Shown here: positions 1-5,682 of the stretch, piece by piece
How positions within the stretch are numbered: the first letter of the stretch is position 1
How the letters are laid out: each line of letters opens with the position of its first letter
NCBI GenBank assembly: GCA_946631805.1
Contig: CAMPAJ010000123.1
Coordinates: 1-5,682 of the forward strand
DNA length: 5,682 bases
Direction: 5' to 3'
Source: an uncultured Eggerthellaceae bacterium
Lineage (GTDB): Bacteria; Actinomycetota; Coriobacteriia; Coriobacteriales; Eggerthellaceae
Program-made: the position numbers and the translations under genes
The notes under the pieces: generated by a model
What the model saw: the letters and a program-made list of their open reading frames with translations, nothing else
Database searches by the model: none
Told to the model about the DNA's origin: nothing

Positions 1-1498
1 CAAGACGCAAGACGGCCTTTTCCCGGCATACGAAACGGGCGATTACGAGGCCTACCTCGCAGACCAAGTCGCCCCCGCCCTCTGCGCACCCGAAGACGAG
101 AAAGCTGCGCTCCTGGACGCGCTGAGCATCGACGCGATCGAGCGGGAGCTTGCACAGCGCGAACCCTACGAGTTGAATTTCGCCATCTCGAACGCCTCCG
201 AGACCCGTTACAAGCGCTTCAGCTTCTACACGATCGACCGCGCAGCCAGGTTCTTCCTCTTGCTCGAATCCGATACGACCGAATCCCGCCGCGAAGAGAT
301 GGAACGGAACGCGAAGCTGGCCCAAGCGCTCGAGGAAGCGCAGATTGCGAGCCAGTCGAAGACCACGTTCCTCTCGAACATTTCGCACGACATACGCACG
401 CCCATGAACGCCATCGTCGGCTACACCAAGTTTGCCCAAGATTGCGACGACCCGAGTCAGGTGCGCAGCTACTTGCAGAAGATCGATTCCTCGAGCAAGT
501 ACATGCTTGCGCTCTTGAACGACGTGCTCGAGATGAGCCGCATCGAGAGCGGCAAATCTGAGCTCGACATAGGGCGCATGAGCTTGTTCATGCTCATGGA
601 CGAAGCGCAAAGCCTGTTCGAGCGCCAAATGGCCGAAAAGCGTATCGCCTACACCGTCGATACCACGGCGGTCCGCGACGGCTGCGTATATGGCGACAAG
701 ACGCGATTGAGCCGCGTGCTGTTCAACCTCGTGAGCAACGCATACAAGTTCACGCCCGAAGGCGGCAGCGTGGATGTGACGCTCGAGCAGCTCGACTGCT
801 CCCGCGAGGGCTTCGCGCGCTACGAGCTGTGCGTCAAGGACACCGGCATCGGCATGTCGCAGGAGTTCGCGCTCAAGGTCTTCGACGCATTCGAGCGCGA
901 GCGCACGGCTACCGCAAGCGGCATCCAGGGAACGGGCTTAGGCATGTCCATTACCAAGAACATCGTGGAGCTGATGGGCGGCACGATACGCGTCGAAACC
1001 GAGCAAGGGCAGGGCACCGAGTTCATCGTGGATTTCGAGCTCGAGCTTCAGCGCAATTCCCAAGGCGAGAACGAACCCGCTAACCCCTGCGAGCAACGCA
1101 CGGGCGAGGTGAACTTCACCGGCAAGCGCCTGCTGCTTGCAGAGGACAACGCCATCAACCGCGAAATCGCGACCATGGTGCTCGAAAGCCTGGGCTTTTC
1201 GGTAGACGAAGCAGTCGACGGACGCCAAACGCTCGACCTGCTCGTCCAAGCAGGCCCCAACCATTACGACGCCGTGATCACCGACATCCAGATGCCCGTC
1301 ATGGACGGCCTCGCGCTCGCGCGCGCCATCCGCGCAGGCGACGACCCCGCACTGGCCAGCATCCCCATCGTCGCCATGTCTGCAAACGCGTTCCAGGAGG
1401 ATGTGAAAGCCTCCCGCGAAGCCGGCATGAACGCCCACGTGGCCAAGCCCATCGACATCAACGTCCTGGCAAACACGCTGCAAGACGTGCTCGGGTAA
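1..1498 (+). CDS. Hybrid sensor histidine kinase/response regulator, 5'-truncated by window edge
   Basis: The frame is open from base 2 to the TAA at 1496-1498 (498 codons visible), so the true start lies upstream; the TTG at 173 is an internal leucine. Numbering from base 2, residues 1-90 look like the C-terminal half of a PAS-type sensor domain, followed by a charged coiled-coil linker at about 95-118. HisKA follows with H-box SHDIRTPMNAI (phospho-accepting His129, bases 386-388). HATPase_c carries the N-box NLVSNAYKF (Asn246), G1 DTGIG (280-284), an F-box near FDAFER and G2 GTGLG (310-314). After a short linker, a receiver domain (about 375-495) has the acidic pair in LLAEDN, phospho-acceptor Asp428 in TDIQMP (1283-1285), Ser460 and Lys482 in the switch positions. 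All catalytic residues are present, so it should autophosphorylate and relay His to Asp. No output domain, HPt domain or membrane segment is visible in this part; the signal sensed is unknown. Confidence 0.95.
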   Translation, partial: KTQDGLFPAYETGDYEAYLADQVAPALCAPEDEKAALLDALSIDAIERELAQREPYELNFAISNASETRYKRFSFYTIDRAARFFLLLESDTTESRREEMERNAKLAQALEEAQIASQSKTTFLSNISHDIRTPMNAIVGYTKFAQDCDDPSQVRSYLQKIDSSSKYMLALLNDVLEMSRIESGKSELDIGRMSLFMLMDEAQSLFERQMAEKRIAYTVDTTAVRDGCVYGDKTRLSRVLFNLVSNAYKFTPEGGSVDVTLEQLDCSREGFARYELCVKDTGIGMSQEFALKVFDAFERERTATASGIQGTGLGMSITKNIVELMGGTIRVETEQGQGTEFIVDFELELQRNSQGENEPANPCEQRTGEVNFTGKRLLLAEDNAINREIATMVLESLGFSVDEAVDGRQTLDLLVQAGPNHYDAVITDIQMPVMDGLALARAIRAGDDPALASIPIVAMSANAFQEDVKASREAGMNAHVAKPIDINVLANTLQDVLG

Positions 1499-1565
1499 AG
1501 CATAGAGCCGCTATCATCGCCTTCCGCACCCTCGTTTCGCAATCATGTTAAACACTCCGTAATTT

Positions 1566-1595
1566 CTGAGCATGCAGGCTGTGCACCTATATACT
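1566..1595 (+). promoter_or_regulatory. Possible sigma70-type promoter for the DUF554 gene
   Basis: TATACT at 1590-1595 matches five of six bases of the -10 consensus. A poor -35 candidate, CTGAGC at 1566-1571 (three of six matches to TTGACA), lies 18 bases upstream. The site is in an AT-richer patch of the 128-bp gap between the kinase stop and the DUF554 start. It would start transcription near 1602, downstream of the ATG at 1597, which supports translation from 1627. This is consensus matching by eye only. Confidence 0.35.
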
Positions 1596-1614
1596 TATGG
1601 GAATCAATCTACCC

Positions 1615-1620
1615 GAAAGG
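1615..1620 (+). promoter_or_regulatory. Ribosome binding site deciding the DUF554 start
   Basis: GAAAGG ends six bases before the ATG at 1627, a suitable distance for a Shine-Dalgarno sequence. The in-frame ATG at 1597 has only AT-rich sequence overlapping the -10 candidate upstream and no purine-rich box. Together with the family's usual N-terminus, this favours 1627. Confidence 0.6.
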
Positions 1621-1626
1621 CCCTGC

Positions 1627-2406
1627 ATGATCGGAACCATTGCCAATACAATCGCGATACTCGTCGGAAGCGCCGTCGGCGGAACCGTCCGGCACGGGCT
1701 CAAAGACAAATACCAGAACATCCTGTTCACGGCCATGGGCCTTGCCGCCACGGGGCTGGGTATAAACGCCGTCGTGCAAAACATGCCCAACAGCAGCTAC
1801 CCCGTGCTGTTCATCGCGAGCTTGGCAATCGGCGGCGTCATAGGCAGCGGCTTGGAAATCGACCGTCGATTCAACGACTTGGTCAATCGCCGCAAGAAGG
1901 GGAAGCCAGAGAGCGACGAAAGCGTCAGCACCCACGTTACCGAATCCGCGACCGACGACGCTGCTCCACAAGATTCAACACCCGATCTGGGCCGTGGGCT
2001 CTCTACGGCCATCATGCTGTTCTGCGTGGGAACGCTCTCGATTCTGGGACCCATCAACAGCGCGCTCTACGGTGACGAGACGTTCCTGTTCACGAACGCC
2101 ATGCTCGATCTCGTGACCTCGATGGTGCTCGCCTCTACGTTCGGATACGGCATCGCCATAGCAGCCGGCGTGCTGTTCTGCTGGCAGGGCAGCATCTTCC
2201 TTTTGGCAAGCTTTCTCGCTCCCCTGCTCAGCGGTGGCCTTATGACCGAAATCTCCATCGTGGGCGGCTTCCTGATCTTCGCATCGGGCCTCTCGATTCT
2301 GCAAATCAAAGAAATCTCGACGATGAACCTGCTCCCAGGCCTGTTCATCCCACCAATCTGGTTTGCCCTCCTTTCGCTAACAAGCAATTTCGGAGGGTTA
2401 CTGTAA
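1627..2406 (+). CDS. DUF554 (YdfK-like) integral membrane protein
   Basis: This is a 259-aa polytopic membrane protein of the DUF554 family, whose molecular function is not established. The start at 1627 gives MIGTIANTIAILVGS, the usual beginning of the family, and has a Shine-Dalgarno box; the in-frame ATG at 1597 would add ten atypical residues. Hydrophobic segments lie at about 2-21, 32-50, 58-77, 125-142, 155-172, 173-201, 208-224 and 234-252. Family-like features are the Gly-rich turn IGGVIGSGLEID (68-79), FCVGTLSILGPI (132-143) and the stretch DLVTSMVLASTFGYG (161-175). A hydrophilic loop at about 86-124, rich in charged residues, Ser, Thr and Asp, separates the first three segments from the rest and seems longer than in typical members of roughly 230 aa. 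The next gene begins 40 bp downstream with no visible terminator, so the two may be cotranscribed. A transporter-like role is only a guess. Confidence 0.9.
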   Translation: MIGTIANTIAILVGSAVGGTVRHGLKDKYQNILFTAMGLAATGLGINAVVQNMPNSSYPVLFIASLAIGGVIGSGLEIDRRFNDLVNRRKKGKPESDESVSTHVTESATDDAAPQDSTPDLGRGLSTAIMLFCVGTLSILGPINSALYGDETFLFTNAMLDLVTSMVLASTFGYGIAIAAGVLFCWQGSIFLLASFLAPLLSGGLMTEISIVGGFLIFASGLSILQIKEISTMNLLPGLFIPPIWFALLSLTSNFGGLL

Positions 2407-2435
2407 CCCAAAACATGCTCGGCAAAGGCAAGAAC

Positions 2436-2440
2436 AGGGA
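2436..2440 (+). promoter_or_regulatory. Ribosome binding site of the giant activase gene
   Basis: AGGGA ends six bases before the ATG at 2447. An in-frame TAA at 2441-2443 lies just ahead of the ATG, so no start further upstream is possible in this frame. There is also no in-frame ATG, GTG or TTG between 2447 and the start of the first ATPase module. This fixes the start. Confidence 0.65.
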
Positions 2441-2446
2441 TAACCT

Positions 2447-5400
2447 ATGGTCAGGTTCGAAACGCCCTACAACAAGCACGAAAACCCGCCATATCACAGC
2501 AATGGACCTGCAGAAGGGCAAGAGACCTCGCTTGGCGCACGCTCGTGGAACTCGTGGTGGTCGCGACGCTCGCCCAACCTCAACACGAACGACAACGCTG
2601 CCGCCTGCATCGGCATCGACATCGGCTCCAAGACCATCAAGCTCGCCGCCCTCGACACTGACGGAAACGTCGTGTTCGCCTTGTACCACAGGCATCGCTC
2701 GGATGTACGTACGACGCTCGCAGAACTGCTGCGAGACGTGATATGGCGCTACGGCGACCTGCGGCTTCCCACGGCAATCACGGGCTCTGCCGGCATCGCC
2801 CTCGCCGAAGAGCTGGGGCTTCCATTCGTGCAGGAAGTCGTTGCCACGACAAATGCCGTTCGCAAGCGTTTTCCCCAGGCGAACTGCATCATCGAGCTCG
2901 GCGGAGAAGATGCGAAGATAACGTATTTGGACGACCCGGTCGAGCAGCGCATGAACGCCACCTGCGCCGGCGGCACGGGGGATTTCATCGACGGCATCGC
3001 AAGCATGCTCGGCGTGAAGAGCCGCGAGATGAGCAAGCTGGCCCTCGGCGCGCAGCGCACGTACGGCATCGCCTCGCGCTGCGCCGTCTTCGCCCAAACC
3101 GACGTGCGGCCGCTCATCAACGCCGGTGCCAGCAAGGCCGACATCGCGCAGAGCGCGCTCGACGCCGTCGTACGTCAGACGCTTGGCGGCTTGGCATGCG
3201 GTCGGCCCATCCGTGGCACGGTCGTGTTCCTAGGCGGCCCCCTCGAGCATATTCCCGCCCTGGTCATAACGTTCAGGCGCAAGTTGGGCCTCACTCAAAA
3301 AACGGGCATCAAGCCAGCAGACGCCCACCTGTTCGCTGCTTTCGGCGCTATCGAGACCGCAGACGACGCCCCGGCCCCCTTGCTCTCGGAGCTCGCCGAA
3401 CGTGCAATGAGGCACAGCGCAGACCTCGAGCTTTCCGGCTCGTTGCCCGCGCTGTTCGAAAACGATGAGGAGCTTCGGCAATTCCAAACGCGCCACGCAC
3501 GCGAGGGGGCGCTGCCCAGCGTTCGGCTGGGACACGCATCCGAAACGCTGTATCTGGGATTCGATGCCGGGTCCACAACGTGCAAATATGCGCTCATCGA
3601 CGAGACAGGCGCGCTCGTCGCCTCGGATTACCGCGAAGTGGAAGGCGACTCCTTCGCCACGGCACGCGCCATGCTCGAAGGCGTACTGACCTCGGTGCAA
3701 ACAAGCGTCTATTCGAAGAAGAAGCCTCGCATCGTGCACGCGACGGTCACGGGCTACGGCGAGGATTTGTTACGGGCAGGCCTGGGATTCGATTCGGGCG
3801 TCGTCGAAACGGTCGCGCACTTGCGCGCCGCCCAGAGCTTGCGCCCCAAAGTGAGCTTCGTGCTCGACATCGGCGGCCAGGACATGAAAGCACTATGGGT
3901 GCGCGATGGCGCCGTCGTTGACGCCGTGCTCAACGAGACCTGCTCGTCAGGCTGCGGCGCCTTCGTCAGCAGCACCTCCCGTTCGCTGCAACTTGCAAGC
4001 CATACGTTCTCGAAACTGGCATTGGAAGCGGCGCATCCCGTCGACCTCGGGGCCAAGTGCACCGTGTTCATGACCTCGCGCGTGCGTCATGCCCAAAAAC
4101 TGGGGGCTCCGAAAGGCGACATCGCTGCAGGTATCGCATACTCGGTCGCAAATAACGTGATGACGCGCATCATTGGGAAATCACATGCGCTGCCCTTGGG
4201 CGATGACGTCGTCGTTCAGGGCGGCACGTTCAAATCCGATGCCGTATTGCGCGCGTTCGAGAAGGTGACGGGCGTTACTGCCACAAGGCCCAACGCCGCT
4301 CATCTGATGGGAGCTTACGGCGCAGCTCTCGTCGCGCGGGATCGAGCCCATGACGCCCTTGCCGCGCTCAACGAACATGACAAGGGCGAGCACTGTGCTA
4401 GCTTGGAAAAAACAGGGAGAGCGGATCGAACTGCGCACGCAGCCTCTTCGCTCCTACCGCTTAACGAGGTACGCGGACTCCATCCCAAAAGAACATCCAA
4501 ACGGTGTCCCGGATGCGGAAACGCCTGCCTAGTCTCGATCGTTGACTTTGGCGGCGGCAGACGGTTCGTAAGCGGCAACCGATGCGAGAGGGCCTACGAG
4601 GCCCTGTTCGGCGAACGGGCCATCGCGACGAGCAGCAAGGCGACCAACATCGTGGCATTGGAGCAGAAGCTCATCGCGCAATTCGGCGACGTAAGTCACA
4701 ACGGGCCGCGCGGCGGCACGGTTGTGGGCCTCATGAACGCCATGAACGTGTACGAGAGCGTGCCGTTTTGGCATACGCTCTTCGCGCAGCTGGGTTTTTC
4801 CATCGTCGTGCCATGCGACGGCAAGGCCGCGCACCTGAGCGACCGCGCAGCCGAGACCATCCCGTCCGAAAGCGTGTGCCATCCGGCGAAGGTGGCGCAT
4901 CTACGATACGCCCATCTGGTCGAGAAGGGTGCGCATGTCGTGTTCATGCCGCGTTTCGAGCGCGGGACGCGCTGCCCTGTGGCCTGTTCGTACGCATGCG
5001 CGCTGGCCGACAATGTGGAAGACGTGCGGCTGAGCTCCCCCACCATCAAGGCAATTCGACCCAAAGCGCTGCGCAAGTTCCCGCATGACCTGGACACGCT
5101 ATTCGATACCATCAGCGGCTGGGCTAACAACATCGAACGAGATGAGTTTCTCGCAGCGCTCGAGCTAGCGCTGCAAGAGCAGGAACGGTTCGAGAAAACG
5201 CTTGCCGACGCTGCAGCCAAGGTCTTCGATTGGCTCGGCGAAGATCCCTCGAGGCGCGCCGCCATCGTAGCGGGCCGACCATACCACGTGGACCCCGCGC
5301 TCATCCACGGCATCGACGAGGAACTCGCACGGCTCGGCTTTGCGGTCATACCCATGCTCGCCCTCGAAAAGCAACTACACGCCATCCGCAGCAAGCGTGC

Positions 5401-5682
5401 CCTGTGGAAGCCCTCGAAGCATCTATGCGAGCTCGTGCAGCTCACGGTTGGCAATCCGCAGCTCGAAATCGTGGGGCTACGCTCGTTTGGATGCGGATTC
5501 GACGCCGTATCGTTCGACGAGGCGCACGACTTGGCCAACAGCTTGCATAGACCCTTCACCGAGCTCAAGATAGACGACATCGCCGACCACGCGCATATCC
5601 GCATCCGCCTGCGCACGCTTGCGTACACATCCGGCATCGGAAACGGGAAAGCACGCACGGCCTCGACGCAACACACCATCGA
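2447..5682 (+). CDS. Giant 2-hydroxyacyl-CoA dehydratase activase-like protein (two BcrAD/BadFG ATPase modules + DUF2229), 3'-truncated by window edge
   Basis: This single frame is open from ATG 2447 to the window end (1078 codons), with no stop or frameshift. Residues 1-53 form a polar, Trp-containing extension. ATPase module 1 (about 54-304) has GIDIGSKTIK (56-65), ITGSAG, ELGGEDAK (150-157), Cys173 in ATCAGGTGDF and Cys212 in SRCAVFAQTDV. A linker (305-367) contains LPALFEND. Module 2 (about 368-632) has GFDAGSTTCK (371-380), TGYGED, DIGGQDMK (474-481), Cys499 in NETCSSGCGAF and Cys538 in AKCTVFMTSR. Residues 687-713 carry CPGCGNAC and SGNRCER (Cys687, 690, 694, 713). The DUF2229-like part (about 756-1058) shows MNVYESVPFW, IPSESVCHPAK (Cys811), Cys843, AGRPYHVDP and SFGCGFDAVS (Cys1016). 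Related activases use ATP to transfer an electron from a subunit-bridging [4Fe-4S] cluster to a dehydratase-type partner in the cytoplasm. Full-length relatives reach about 1400-1500 aa, so several hundred residues probably follow. The family is clear; the reaction and substrate are not known. Confidence 0.93.
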   Translation, partial: MVRFETPYNKHENPPYHSNGPAEGQETSLGARSWNSWWSRRSPNLNTNDNAAACIGIDIGSKTIKLAALDTDGNVVFALYHRHRSDVRTTLAELLRDVIWRYGDLRLPTAITGSAGIALAEELGLPFVQEVVATTNAVRKRFPQANCIIELGGEDAKITYLDDPVEQRMNATCAGGTGDFIDGIASMLGVKSREMSKLALGAQRTYGIASRCAVFAQTDVRPLINAGASKADIAQSALDAVVRQTLGGLACGRPIRGTVVFLGGPLEHIPALVITFRRKLGLTQKTGIKPADAHLFAAFGAIETADDAPAPLLSELAERAMRHSADLELSGSLPALFENDEELRQFQTRHAREGALPSVRLGHASETLYLGFDAGSTTCKYALIDETGALVASDYREVEGDSFATARAMLEGVLTSVQTSVYSKKKPRIVHATVTGYGEDLLRAGLGFDSGVVETVAHLRAAQSLRPKVSFVLDIGGQDMKALWVRDGAVVDAVLNETCSSGCGAFVSSTSRSLQLASHTFSKLALEAAHPVDLGAKCTVFMTSRVRHAQKLGAPKGDIAAGIAYSVANNVMTRIIGKSHALPLGDDVVVQGGTFKSDAVLRAFEKVTGVTATRPNAAHLMGAYGAALVARDRAHDALAALNEHDKGEHCASLEKTGRADRTAHAASSLLPLNEVRGLHPKRTSKRCPGCGNACLVSIVDFGGGRRFVSGNRCERAYEALFGERAIATSSKATNIVALEQKLIAQFGDVSHNGPRGGTVVGLMNAMNVYESVPFWHTLFAQLGFSIVVPCDGKAAHLSDRAAETIPSESVCHPAKVAHLRYAHLVEKGAHVVFMPRFERGTRCPVACSYACALADNVEDVRLSSPTIKAIRPKALRKFPHDLDTLFDTISGWANNIERDEFLAALELALQEQERFEKTLADAAAKVFDWLGEDPSRRAAIVAGRPYHVDPALIHGIDEELARLGFAVIPMLALEKQLHAIRSKRALWKPSKHLCELVQLTVGNPQLEIVGLRSFGCGFDAVSFDEAHDLANSLHRPFTELKIDDIADHAHIRIRLRTLAYTSGIGNGKARTASTQHTI

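Noticed and set aside
938..1483. Minus-strand open frame (181 codons) opposite the kinase HATPase and receiver domains
   Set aside because: It is a shadow of well-conserved coding sequence; the His/Val/Gly/Asp-rich translation has no family features.
1502..1514. Short inverted repeat (ATAG/CTAT) just after the kinase stop codon, considered as a terminator
   Set aside because: The stem is only four weak base pairs and no T-run follows, so it does not support a rho-independent terminator.
1597..1626. Upstream in-frame ATG as the start of the DUF554 protein
   Set aside because: It lacks a Shine-Dalgarno box, lies at or before the expected transcription start, and adds residues not typical of the family.
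2415..2741. Plus-strand open frame (108 codons) overlapping the activase N-terminus in another frame
   Set aside because: The translation is Thr/Arg/Pro-rich and low in complexity, and it runs through the ATPase phosphate-binding motif encoded in the correct frame. I considered a frameshift joining it to the activase, but the 2447 frame is open and has its own ribosome binding site.
2345..3097. Minus-strand open frame (250 codons) spanning the DUF554 end and the activase start
   Set aside because: It covers both a gene boundary and conserved ATPase motifs on the other strand and gives no recognisable protein.
2743..3468. Plus-strand open frame (241 codons) inside the activase gene
   Set aside because: The translation is Arg/His-rich, typical of an out-of-frame reading of GC-rich coding sequence, and the activase motifs occupy the other frame.
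4395..4510. Possible frameshift in the linker after the second ATPase module
   Set aside because: I read the frame codon by codon through this variable, low-conservation linker. It stays open and resumes directly in the Cys motif, so the gene is intact here.
4696..5679. Long minus-strand open frame (327 codons) opposite the 3' part of the activase gene
   Set aside because: Its translation is Ser/Arg/Ala-rich with no recognisable domain. The plus-strand frame here encodes clear DUF2229 motifs. Long antisense frames are common opposite GC-rich genes.

Overview
The window is about 60% GC by eye and carries three co-oriented plus-strand genes. Two of them run off the window edges. There is no sign of rRNA, tRNA, CRISPR, insertion sequences or phage genes. 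Gene content (a PAS-type hybrid sensor kinase, a DUF554 membrane protein and a giant 2-hydroxyacyl-CoA dehydratase activase-like protein) and codon preference suggest an obligately anaerobic, high-GC bacterium. My best guess is a gut Coriobacteriia/Eggerthellaceae-type actinobacterium. This is inferred from family knowledge, not proven by a marker gene.

Layout. Positions 1-1498 hold the C-terminal 498 residues of a hybrid histidine kinase: PAS-like end, coiled-coil linker, HisKA, HATPase_c and receiver domain. A 128-bp gap (1499-1626) follows, with a plausible -10 box and a Shine-Dalgarno sequence but no convincing terminator. Positions 1627-2406 encode a 259-aa DUF554 (YdfK-like) integral membrane protein. 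After only 40 bp, position 2447 starts a very large open frame that is still open at 5682 (1078 complete codons visible). It contains two complete BcrA/BadF/HgdC-type ATPase modules, a four-cysteine motif and a DUF2229-type region resembling the substrate-side component of 2-hydroxyacyl-CoA dehydratases.

How they may work together. The DUF554 gene and the activase gene are close enough to be one transcript. The kinase is separated by a possible promoter and may be independent. In characterised relatives, the dimeric activase hydrolyses ATP to push a low-potential electron from its [4Fe-4S] cluster into a dehydratase or double-cubane-cluster partner. Here two activase-type modules and a partner-like region are on one polypeptide, with the known cluster cysteines kept in both modules. 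The natural substrate of this fused family is, to my knowledge, not established, so this gene is the main item of interest in the window.
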